This document shows positions 13,701 through 22,500 of a stretch of DNA of 64,000 nucleotides, one piece after another. The notes under the pieces are model-generated. The model did not search any database and was not told where the DNA came from. It saw nothing but the letters and a program-made list of their open reading frames with translations. The position numbers and the translations under genes are program-made. The first letter of the stretch is position 1, and every line of letters starts with the position of its first letter. Origin of the DNA: Phoronis australis (lineage: Eukaryota > Phoronida > Phoronidae); the NCBI GenBank assembly GCA_002633005.1, contig NMRA01000447.1, forward strand, positions 231,117-295,116. Reading direction: 5' to 3'.

Positions 13701-16517
13701 CACAATATAGCAACAGAAATAAGGCAAGATACTGTAAACGTCACAGGCATGTGACGCCGTGTATCGTTGGCCAAATGGGTATTTGCGGCGTAAAATAATA
13801 CGCCACAAATAATTACTTTACGCCACAAATAATTACTTTACACCATAAATAATTTCTTTAAGCCTATGAATAATTACTTTATGCCTCTAACAAAAATTAA
13901 TTTACGCACGTAATTTAACGGCGCAACGTTCACCCATTGGCCAACGATAAAAAACAACAATTGCAGGCGGACTGATACACGTTTTACCAGACGTGCGCAG
14001 GCCTCGCATGTGGGCCCATTGCACTAATCACCTGGAACTATTTCTATGCTTTATTAATATATGGTTAAAACCGAGCTGAGGAGCTAGAAACCTGGCTCAA
14101 GGGTTTAGCAGTGTGACCTGGTGGGTCTAGAACCTACGATTTCGAGTAAAGAAAGCGGGCACTTATCAACCAGGCCACACTGCCTTCTCAATTGGCCAAC
14201 GACAGCCGTGCGCTGTTTTCGCCAGTGTTTTCTATGGCATCGGCAAACTCGGCTTGTTTGCATTGTACACGAATACTAAACATACACGTTACTTAGGCAA
14301 CAAAAATACCAGTATTGGGCTTCGACAAGACATACAGTTGAAAGCCACCATGAGCTTTGTTCTGGTGTTAAACATATCATCTTTCTTCCCAGACGAGTTT
14401 GGTATTCGAAAGAAATGTCACTGCTTGCAAAGAATCTCACGGATTTCGCTTAACATATGGGCGGCGCAGCACTGAAAAATTTGGGAGGTTATAGCCCTCC
14501 CCGAAGCCCCCTATGGTGCACCGCCCATGTAACAACTACAGTTCCTTGGCGACTAAAACTGGCGCTACTTCTGAAGCAATAACACCTACCAGTTCTTCTT
14601 CATGTCTAGGGGTTGTTGGTTGTCGACACTTTAAAGTAAGTGACCTGAAAGTTGATTTTGTCAGGGGTGTGATTTTATTGCGCCAGCCCTTTAACTGTTA
14701 GAAACAGTAAACCATAAAAAATAACGGTAATATCTTGCACGGCCGTCCACAATCATCAGGCACCATAAGACATCTTTGGGTGTATTACATGTATGTACTG
14801 AAATTGAAGTCAGTGTGCTGTTATGAACCCTCTCTCCTTCGAGGCCAAGTTGTCAACACGCTTTTGTGTCTTTTTCAGAAGATTATACCGATTTTTATTG
14901 AGTTTAACTGAAAATGACCGTGAATCACATTGGCGTGGGTTTACATGGACTTCCCAATGGCTGTTAGAAAGAGTAAGGCATCTAAATGAGCAAGACGCAA
15001 GTTTTCGATGGGGTTTTCAGATTTTTCAGCCAACACCTTGTTATTAACAGGTTGTAGGTCCAACTTGCTAACATGTTGGCGAGAGTAATATCTTGCACAC
15101 GAGTAGTTACGATCGTAAACTTCTGGGCAGAAGATTTGGACGTCTTTCAAGACCTATGCGGTCTACTGCCCGCTAGAATGATGTACCTGCCACCGCCACC
15201 ACCAGCAGCAGTCGAACTCAAAGTGGTTTCAAACAGGTGTCAGGAAAGGTGTGCTTTTCAAGAGGAATGGCCAGTGCACAAAATGCGTGTTTACGCGAAG
15301 AAAACTCGTTTGTTCAGTTCTTACCTCTGAAGACGAACCGTTTTTCCATAAAATGCCATTTAATAAACTCAAATATGCAGCAACCACTGATCGATAAAAG
15401 TAACATATTACTCCTAAACGCTGTTTCTATACAATAGAAAATGATTAAATGCTTTAATTATCATTACTAACTGCGTAAATATGGAAATAAGTAAATTTTT
15501 ATGCTAATAACTCTCCGAATTTTTGAGAGTATAAAGTAATGTAAAATACGGTATTGCAAATAAACAGTGTAACAAAAAACATCCAACAAACGTGGTTGTT
15601 TGCCTGTTGTATATGTATAAAGAACAACTTAAAAAAACTTCTCCATTCTCCTCAGAATAAATTCATTACAAAGATGCTGGAAATCGTTTTTTAAGAAACT
15701 CAAGAACTCGTTTGCAATGTGAGAACCCACATAACTCTCTTCGCCACATTAATGTAAAATGGCATAGCTAGTACAATTCAGTTTAGTTTTAGTTTTCTCT
15801 ACTTCAACCCTTCCCAAAGATATAAAAGTTTCGTCTAAGTACACTGTATTTGCGTTTTTGCGTTTGTCCGTTTCTACGAAAATCTACGCCAACATTTTTG
15901 CACCACCAGGCGTTTTTCTAGTTCTCATCCTGAAGTGTGACCAGAACTTAATTAGTATGGTCACCAGACTACTAACAAAAGGGTGAGTTTTGAGTGAAGT
16001 CAAATATGTCTACCTTTGCAGCGCGGGATGAAGACGGGTCCTCTAAGAAAATCCACGCTTTCCCTTGAAACCTCTTCCACGCAGATGCTCCTGGCTGATT
16101 CAGCTCAACAACTGGAGATTTCAATGCTTCGTCCATCTTTAAAAGACTTTGCTTCCTTTGCTTGATGGCGTGATAGGTACCCCAACAACACGGCTCTATT
16201 TTTCTCTCTTCTAAGCCCCAAAATCTTAATTCATGCTCGAAAACTTGTCCACATGTCCCAGGTGGCACGTGCAACTCACCGTAACGATAGTAATTAAGTA
16301 TTGATTTAAAAACTTCCGGGTCGCAATCAAAGAAATATTCTCCTTTCTTAGGACGATAATATTTAGCAACTGCGCTGTGTTGTGCAAGTTTTGTGCAAGG
16401 ATGCCTTTGCAGCGTCGCCTTAGTAACTTCAAATCGCACTCCACCAACGTTAAATACTAAAACGGGTTCTTCCAATTCATCAAATTCATCATCCTTTGCC
16501 TTAACAAGTTTTGCCAT
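4434..16517 (-). CDS. Voltage-gated potassium channel (Kv, Shaw-like T1), partial gene
   Basis: Three minus-strand exons join in phase 0: 16517-16014 (168 codons), 5166-5065 (34 codons) and 4760-4434 (109 codons). The first is a complete T1 tetramerisation domain with the HX5CX20CC zinc motif of non-Shaker Kv subfamilies. It ends in SSSRAAK, the usual residues just before S1. The second is a hydrophobic S1 with the Kv-like ending YCIET. The third is an acidic, Thr/Lys-rich S1-S2 linker, longer than usual. Kv proteins are tetrameric plasma-membrane channels that repolarise excitable cells. Voltage sensor S4, pore and S6 are not seen, so the gene is incomplete here. The reading frame stays open 5' of the chosen Met to 16724, but that part does not look like a Kv N-terminus. 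T1 identity is firm, the S1 exon is strong, and the linker exon is moderate. Confidence 0.8.
5065..5166 (-). CDS. Kv gene exon 2: S1 transmembrane segment
   Basis: After acceptor CGTTTTAG the exon reads 34 codons to a GTGAGT donor, phase 0 at both ends. It encodes a hydrophobic helix (IFSIVSTILIILSISVYC), then IETIERDKEKQ. Joined to exon 1 it gives DPSSSRAAK followed by IFSIVST, as expected for T1-S1 in a Kv channel. It is too short to appear as a long open frame and was found by looking for the missing S1. Confidence 0.8.
5167..6585. other. Kv intron, nothing recognised
   Basis: AT-rich intronic sequence between the S1 exon and the hAT-like element. No domain, tRNA or clear repeat seen. Confidence 0.4.
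6714..7487. repeat. 387-base direct duplication with N at the junction
   Basis: Bases 6714-7100 and 7101-7487 align end to end at high identity with a few small indels. The second copy begins directly after the N at 7097. This may be a real internal duplication or two alleles laid side by side by the assembler. A run of G at about 7143-7156 lies in the second copy. Confidence 0.8.
7676..7740 (+). repeat. tRNA-derived (SINE-like) segment
   Basis: The stretch has an A-box-like TGGTGGAATGGTGAAGC and, about 35 bases on, a B-box-like AGTTCGAGTCT. It cannot be folded as a full tRNA by eye, so it is called a tRNA-derived repeat fragment within the hAT-like element. Confidence 0.4.
7998..10523. other. 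Kv intron, nothing recognised
   Basis: AT-rich sequence with short non-coding-looking frames on both strands. No exon, repeat family or RNA gene could be supported. Confidence 0.4.
10528..10683 (+). repeat. Left terminal inverted repeat of the Kolobok element
   Basis: About 155 bases, reverse-complementary to 12044-12200 with only a few mismatches. It begins directly after TTAA. Confidence 0.9.
10859..11150 (+). pseudogene. P2X7 C-terminal-like zinc-binding domain, truncated and frameshifted
   Basis: From ATG at 10859 the frame reads acidic sequence with YVFEPEYNEAEYAQAQAAVE, then DTSWCKCTVC. This resembles the SWCKCGxC...CLCC cysteine core of the intracellular P2X7 C-terminus, a domain widespread in invertebrate genomes apart from any channel. 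After VVM the expected continuation, LCLCCSELDEAK, is in another frame and several residues closer than usual, so a small deletion has broken the gene. Homology continues only to about 11150, where transposase sequence begins on the other strand. It is interpreted as cargo of the Kolobok element. This family assignment is from memory of the motif. Confidence 0.55.
10955..11935 (-). pseudogene. THAP-domain transposase fragment (Kolobok)
   Basis: The 326-codon frame starts MPHCCCVPGC. Residues 1-95 are a THAP zinc finger: the Cys pair at the start, W at about residue 35, VCGKHF for the last Cys and His, and VIPSML where THAP domains carry an AVPTIF-like motif. A Ser/Pro/Thr-rich linker covers residues about 98-195. 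FDKFIVDL, paired cysteines (CQVC) and WECVAGHSGKW at about 199-250 resemble the zinc-ribbon part of THAP transposases. From about residue 260 the frame runs antisense through the P2X7-like segment and is probably not meaningful. The catalytic core is absent, so this copy should not transpose itself. A domesticated THAP protein is less likely because the inverted repeats are intact. Confidence 0.8.
12044..12200 (-). repeat. Right terminal inverted repeat of the Kolobok element
   Basis: Partner of 10528-10683. It ends directly before TTAA at 12201-12204. Confidence 0.9.
12202..13768. repeat. 784-base near-identical direct duplication, N at the junction
   Basis: Bases 12202-12984 and 12986-13768 are almost identical and are separated only by the N at 12985. 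Copy 1 starts at the right target site of the Kolobok element, and both copies stop at the left end of the MITE at 13764. No gene is recognised in either copy: the 60-68 codon minus-strand frames are the same non-conserved frame twice. Boundaries that coincide with repeat edges favour collapsed alleles over a true duplication. Confidence 0.85.
13764..13946. mobile_element. Small MITE with TA target site and internal tandem repeats
   Basis: The ends TCGTTGGCCAAATGGGT and its reverse complement (ACCCATTGGCCAACGA) form inverted repeats of about 16 bases flanked by TA on both sides, as in Tc1/mariner-type MITEs. The interior is an imperfect tandem array of units of about 22 bases based on TACGCCACAAATAATTACTT. 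A lone copy of the terminus (AATTGGCCAACGACAG) lies near 14191. Confidence 0.7.
14108..14183 (-). repeat. tRNA-like hairpin (tRNA-derived repeat)
   Basis: The ends GCAGTGTGGCCTGGT and its near-perfect complement close a 76-base hairpin. On the minus strand it carries an A-box-like TGGCCTGGTTGATAAG and a B-box-like GGTTCTAGACC. The T stem does not abut the acceptor stem as in a true tRNA, so a tRNA-derived element is preferred over a functional tRNA. Confidence 0.45.
14465..14529. repeat. Fragment of the CAGCACTGA MITE family
   Basis: It starts GCAGCACTGAAAAATTTGGG and ends CCCCCTATGGTGCACCGCCCATG, the same head and tail seen at 42.36-42.49 kb and in reverse at 46.80-46.97 kb. Confidence 0.6.
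14530..16013. other. Kv intron, nothing recognised
   Basis: No coding or repeat feature could be supported. Short frames have no domain similarity I can name. Confidence 0.4.
16014..16517 (-). CDS. Kv gene exon 1: T1 tetramerisation domain
   Basis: The exon opens at an ATG giving MAKLVKAKDDEF. FNVGG at residues 22-26 starts the T1 fold, followed by YFFDCDPEVFKSILNYYR, the sequence most conserved among Kv3/Shaw T1 domains. HVPPGTC and the CC pair 20 residues further on form the intersubunit zinc site of Kv2-Kv4 types. The exon ends at AAG before GTAGAC, phase 0. Without splicing, the frame would add about 14 unrelated residues and stop. Confidence 0.9.
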
Positions 16518-17008
16518 GCTGATGTTGTCTCGGATCTGCAGCTTACCAGAAGGTTTGTTATCCGATGTAGTCAGTTTCACAGTGATAAATTTAGCAAGAC
16601 ACACCGTATAGTAGGCTATTAGGACGTAGGCCTGCTTTCGATATATTGTTGTGCCATTGATTTTCCCTTGTGTCGTCGGACCCATTAGCTGAACAAACAC
16701 CTTCGATAGAGTGTTCTGGGGCATGCAGAATGAGTCAGCAAATAAAACTTAGACACATGCATACAGTTTCCAGGTATTAGCCTTCAACTCCATCTTAGTA
16801 CGTGGGCTGTAGGCTATAAGCCGCTCAAATCCCTTTCCCTGACCACTTTGAGGGAGGCAGTTTTGTTTGATGTTTTTGATAACATAAACCATTAAAGTGA
16901 AAAGCTCCCGACTTTAAACGTCCAAATTCCGTGAAATTATCCTTTTAAATTTGGCTGATATTGCAAATTGGATATAGAAGAGAACGTATTAGAAACTTTG
17001 AATTGAAT

Positions 17009-17402
17009 TGTGAATGATGCGCAATGCCACATTTACTATTTCCGCAAGTGGCATCTATTCATAAAAGCACGCGCATTCTTTTGTTTTTCACATCAGTGTG
17101 ACGGGACGTTCGTAACTTTACGCTTATTGTTATTCTTATTTATTTGCAAATGTTCAGTTATTCTTATGCTAATGTCTTTGATGCGTCTCAGTGCGCCTTT
17201 GTTACGTGGGCATGTGGGCGCGACTGTATTTGTCGGGCACTTCGCTAGCGACAGGCTTAAGAGAAGGGTGTTTCCTTCCTTTGCCTTCATGAAAATTGAT
17301 CGTTATCATGTGCAATTGAACTGAAACGTATGCCTGGTGAGAGGAAATACACATTTTTGATGTTCAGTGGAGACTTGCTCTGTTACATTTGGCGCCCAAC
17401 GT
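17009..17402 (+). mobile_element. Possible 5' LTR end with primer-binding site
   Basis: TGTTACA at 17381-17387 is followed two bases later by TGGCGCCCAACGT at 17390-17402. That matches the tRNA primer-binding site placed just after the 5' LTR in many Gypsy-type retroelements (LTR ...ACA, short spacer, TGGCGCCCAAC). The preceding few hundred bases could be the LTR, but no second LTR is seen and the 5' boundary is a guess. Confidence 0.5.
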
Positions 17403-17521
17403 AAATCGAACAAACCAGAACTTTTCTCTGACGACGTCTGTAAAATTATGACCGTGCTACGGCCTTGCATGGAAAGTTGAAATGCTTGCTGACTTTACAA
17501 GATTTATGTCACGACTCGGGT

Positions 17522-17997
17522 AAGAATTTTCTGGAAAGGACAATGTCTTAATTTGCTACTATCGTGGTCACAAGTTCGTGGTGGTGTCTGGAACAGATCC
17601 TCGTGCTCGCCAAGAACGAAACTTTCTGGACTATGTGTTTGACGACGCCCTATCCTGCAGGAAACTGAATTCAGTTGCATTTTGTGTCACTGAAAATGTT
17701 TTGTGTTAGTGTTGTTTGACATAAGTTCACTTAATGTGCCTGGTATTGAGAGTTCCTTAATTTCTTAAGCTAGTATATTTTCATGCTGTAGGTCAAGTTA
17801 TCTCACATTATTGGGGTGATTCTAAGTTTGTTCATGTTCCTTATATTTCATCCTTTATCATGGATTCACTGTGTGACAAATGTGTGATTGTTGGTGACGT
17901 ACCAGAGTGTGAGGGTGGTGAGTTGTTGAATTTTCTGCCCGCTGAAATTCGCAATGGCGTTAAGCATGCTTGGCGAGTTAACTTATCCTTTTATTAT
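17522..17997 (+). pseudogene. Retroelement leader/gag-like remnant (uncertain)
   Basis: Downstream of the primer-binding-like site, two open stretches have coding-like composition. One is at 17522-17709 (contains HKFVVVSGTDPRARQERNFL). The other starts at ATG 17860 (MDSLCDKCVIVGDVPEC) and is cut at about 17995 by a GC-rich repeat. Position fits a gag start, but I recognise no gag motif. It could also be a stray host exon. Confidence 0.3.
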
Positions 17998-18330
17998 GCG
18001 CCCACATATTTATATGTGGACGCATTATGCCGTCATCTCCGTCCGTCCGTCCGTACGGGCGGCGTCCGTCCGGCGTCCGGCGTCCGGCGTATGGCGTCCG
18101 CTGCTCTATCTCCAAAACCCTTTGACATATGTTCATGAAATTTGGCACATACATGTATGTTCCATTCATGAATGGGACGGCATGTGCGAACTTTCGGACG
18201 GATCCGACTACCGGTGTGCCCCCTAGTGGCAATTTTAGTTTTTTTACGCCTACCTTTGTATCTTCAAAAGTCCTGAACGGATTTTCATGAAATTTGGTAT
18301 GTAAGCACCTATTAGTGAGATGACGCTATC
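17993..18330. repeat. GC-rich dispersed repeat with CGTCCGTCCG tract
   Basis: The inverted words GCGCCCACATATTTATATG and CATATTTATATGTGGACGC open it. A CGTCCGTCCG/CGGCGTCCGG tract follows, then TCATGAAATTTGGCACATAC, echoed by TCATGAAATTTGGTATGTAA near 18285. This style of repeat is common in marine invertebrate genomes. The reading frames across it are artefacts. Confidence 0.6.
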
Positions 18331-18519
18331 CTCCCGTTTTCAGGGCCCGGTCTCCAATCTTTTTACTCGAAATGGAACTCGAAATTAGGTTTGGCATTTT
18401 CTACTCTACTTTTGGGCGAAATCAAGATAAGTGTCTATTATTCTATGCTCGAGTACACAATAACTTACGTAGATAATTTATTGCCCTTAGTTCACAGTTT
18501 GTAAACCCAATATTAAAGC

Positions 18520-18575
18520 AATAAGTTCGAGTTTAAACTCGAAATTTCGAGTTTTTACTCGAGTTTGTAGCACGA
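18520..18575. repeat. Short TCGA-rich palindromic cluster
   Basis: Nested inverted words such as GTTTAAAC, CTCGAAATTTCGAG and ACTCGAGT lie within about 50 bases, with related words (ACTCGAAATGG, ACTCGAAATTAG) near 18.36 kb. Probably a decayed inverted repeat. Confidence 0.4.
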
Positions 18576-19339
18576 ATATAAGGGTCTTCAAGGGCAAACT
18601 TGAACTAGAAACTCCTATTTATGAACTATAATGTATTCGAGCACAGTCTGATAACCAATTATCTTAAGTTTGCACAAAAGGAGCAGAGAAATTGCCAAAA
18701 ATAGTNACAGCAGCGTAGTTTAATGCACACAAATTACACGTCGTGCAAACCAGTCGGCCATCCCGTTTACCATCAACAATCCCAGTAGCCTTTGCGCACC
18801 CTAATTTCCGGACATGCGCAATCGTTAAATCGATTCGGTTGCAACTCCGCTATTAAAGCACGTGTTCACATGAGTTCACCGGCTTCGCAAGAGCCTAGCA
18901 TCTGAGGAACTCAACCCGTTATGAAATGGATTGGGAATTGTGTACTCTAAAAATGTCATGGGCATGGACGTAGGTAAAATGACGAATACATGAGTCATCC
19001 GCTAGCCACAGCAACCTACTGGATTGCGAGAACAGGTATTAATTGCAATATTAGCGCTGGCTGTTTCATGAATATTCCTTTATTATCTGATCACATAAAT
19101 TCTGGAGATTTCGATCCGTTAGAAATTTCCAAGAGTAATCTATTTCTGCCTATATGAATATCAACAGTTTTAAGGGTCCATGTACAACAGCAATAGGCAG
19201 ACGTGTATCATTAGACTGTCTTATATTCGGTATATGACGACTGGTTAGTTGCAGAGTTACTTCAATGTTTAGGAAGTAGCTTATATTTTGTTGACTTGTT
19301 CAGCTACATTGTATAACTGCTCAATTGTGCTACATTTAG

Positions 19340-19550
19340 AAAGCTGAGTGGAGGTGTGGTACACCGGGGTGGTATGTAGTGGAGTACAACAACGGAACAG
19401 ACACCACGTGGGAAACAACCTTCAATATTACATCGAATGATACGTCACTTTACACGACAGCCTGTACCACCTGGCGAGTACGAGTCAGGACGTTCAATAA
19501 GCACATGTCCAGCCTGTCCTGCGAAAAGAACATCACCAGCCAAAATGAAG
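19340..19550 (+). CDS. RTK exon: second half of an FN3 domain
   Basis: Acceptor CTACATTTAG, phase 0 start, phase 1 end. [16 protein letters not shown] is the B-C strand region of an FN3, and [14 protein letters not shown] the F-G part. The donor GTTATT is weak. The matching first half was not found upstream, so this is the first recognised exon and not the true start. Confidence 0.75.
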
Positions 19551-22500
19551 GTTATTATCTTGCGCAGGGTGTTACTGGTTTGAAAATCAAACGTGCCATT
19601 GATGAGAACATGCGCAATACTGACGGCATTTTGTTCGTATTGAAATATTCACTTTGTAATCAGACATTGCTATCCCTTAGACGTTTTTTTAATTGCGTCA
19701 TTAAGGCATCTTCTTGCGTTATTTATTAGAATGAAAACGGAAGTACGATTTGTACTTTCATTCTTGTCTTTTCGTTATAGGATTCTATTTCTGTATCCAA
19801 CAGAACTTCAAAACACTGAGGAACCGATTACAACTTTATTAGGAGTTGGGAAACCTTAAAATTGCTAATTTGAAATGACTTTCGTAGTCATTGCATAAGG
19901 TTTGAGTAGGTATGGGAATACTATCCTGTGACGGCCAGTAATGATTTGATATTGATTTTATGATAGAAAATGCTAGATTAGCTGACCGCTTTTCATAAGA
20001 AATCAGGGCGAAGTGGAGCATAATGGTTATGTATAACCCAACGTTCCATGTACATTTTATGCTTTAAGCATGGTTCTCCGTTAATACGATGATAAGAATT
20101 GTTTTAACATGTTCTACTTTTGCATGAGGGGTAATGAATTCAATACTTTGAACCTATAAGCTGCATAAAAAGACACGTAATGATAATTAATTACAAATCA
20201 TTTTAAATGGTCAGAAAAATACAGTTCTACTAGTTTTCAAATTTCAGAAGTATACACTTCCAATAAAATTAAATACATAAATTTTAAGACACTTCAATAG
20301 AGATCGAAATATTTCCAAAATTGGTTTCCCATGGATGTTATCATTAAAAATAAACAGTAATTTATGAAAGCGTGTTTTGTAAATGAGTGCATTGATATCA
20401 CATAAATAATATTCATCATTCATCATGCAGTCATATGTTTGTCATATCAAATGACTCATTGTTAAAGCCTGAAACTTCGTGACATGTAACTAATGGTCAT
20501 GCGATGGAACGAATATATGACCTGTGTATGCAAACTGATTATTTCCTATATATTTTTACGGTCGGTCAGTAAATCACCTGCGACCTCATTGATAGACATG
20601 TAAGTCTCTCATAGGGACTCAACTAAGTTCTCTAAGCATACTGCGTATTAGTGGGCGTGCGAAACACCGATGGTCCTATCTTAGGCTGTTTCAGTACCAT
20701 GGCCATGCCAGTTTTTGGCTTTGATTCAAGTGAACTCTAAAATGAATTTCCAATATTATTGAAAATAAGTAGGGATCTTTTCATGCACCGACCCTACGAT
20801 TAAGTCTCTAATTATTTTGATGGAATTAGGGGCTCATTGTTAAGTTAAATTATTAAAAAATGTCATTAGTCATAGAAAAGCTCATAATAGATATACTAGT
20901 ATAGAAAAAACATTACATCTTAGCCAAAAACACAAAAAAATGCTGAAATGATTCTTAAAGTCACGTCAGGGTCACTGGTTGCGTTAAACAAACTCAAAAT
21001 GTTGTCGATGTACACGTCCACGCCGATTTAAGAATTATGTAGTCATGGAGGCTAAAAGCTATTAATTTAACAAAAAAGGGGATAATACAACTAGTGAGTT
21101 ACAGTGAAATATCGTTGTTTACACCAGTATATATTTTACGAAAATCAACCCTATTGAAGTTGTTGAAAGGAGTCTATTGTTACTATGTATTTAATTCAAG
21201 AACTCATGAATCAATCAATCAAATAATCGATCAATCAAATAATCAATCAGTTTCACATGGACATTGTGAAGTTTAATCCTGTAGACCTGTGAATGCCAGT
21301 TTCTGTCGAGGAAATGAAAATAGGCGTATACAATTACCGCAGTTTGTTTTGCATCCGTTCCTTCAGCCAGAGGATCATATGAGATCCAATACCCTAGACG
21401 TAATACATAATAGTGTGCTCTTTTCTAGCACCATCTCAAGTACAGGATCTGGTTATTGAGACTGGCAGCGTCACCAGCACTTCACTAACCGTTATATGGA
21501 AGAAGCCCGAAAGTAATGGGTGTCCCATTGAAGGATATCGGCTCACTTATAGACTCATCGAAGTGTTGCAGTGCACAGTCGGACACAGTGAAGATGAAGT
21601 CACGGAAATTCTTCACACGACAAGAAAGGGTATCACGGGTCTCAAGCCAAACTCAAAATTCGCGATAAAGGTTGCTGCTAAAACAAAATTTATGGGTGAA
21701 GAAAGGTTGATATACGGAAGTACACTTGAAGATGGTGAGTGCGACTAAAATGCCAAAGAATCGATAGCTCGATCTCACGGTCAGAATTTTTGCACATGGT
21801 GTGAGACCAATAATCATTACTTTTAAGCAAGTAATAGGTCATTTACACGGATTTTTGCATCGGATTTAAACGAGAAATTTTTGCAAAAAAGGTATCAAAC
21901 GTTTTTGAATAACAGACTGGCCATCAGTGTCGATAACATGTGGAAGAAAAAAAAAAACGACTGCGGCTTTTCCCCCGTTCGAATTTTGAACCTTTGCAAC
22001 TGTCATTGGTGTCTCATGTTTTGGTCATCGAATGTTGGAAGCTTTGAAGTTAAGTTTGATCAATGGTGATGTAGCTCTTGTGGACTTACAAGTATGTAAA
22101 CCTGGTGTTTAAGATTTTCTCGCCTCACCCCTACTCATCTGGAATGTTCATTCCTTCATGCTCGTCGTCAGTGTGCTATATTATAAACGTCGCTTAAATT
22201 CATTGTTTCTTCTAGTAACAAATAAATAGAGTGACAAGTCTCTTCTGATGGAACTTAAATTAGCCCTCAATTGCTACTCTTGTTGTCCCTCTCAGGTAGG
22301 GTCTTAGGTAATTAAACTTCTTAGCGTCAGGATTTCCCTTGTAGCTGATCAAGACATCGAATAACGACTTCCACGATAGATAATGAAAGGAATCCCCTTC
22401 AGTAGAAATTCCTGTAAGTGGGGCAGGTATCCTGCTAGCTTGGATTTGATTAAGTTTGATTTGGGCTAAATCTACCACATTGGTCGATGTTTGGAGGTTG

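Noticed and set aside
14108-14183. Functional tRNA gene
   Set aside because: It has pol III-like boxes and closed ends, but extra bases between the T arm and the acceptor stem and no clear anticodon arm.
17978-18232. Arg-rich protein frames over the CGTCCG tract
   Set aside because: They are explained by the simple repeat and lack coding features.
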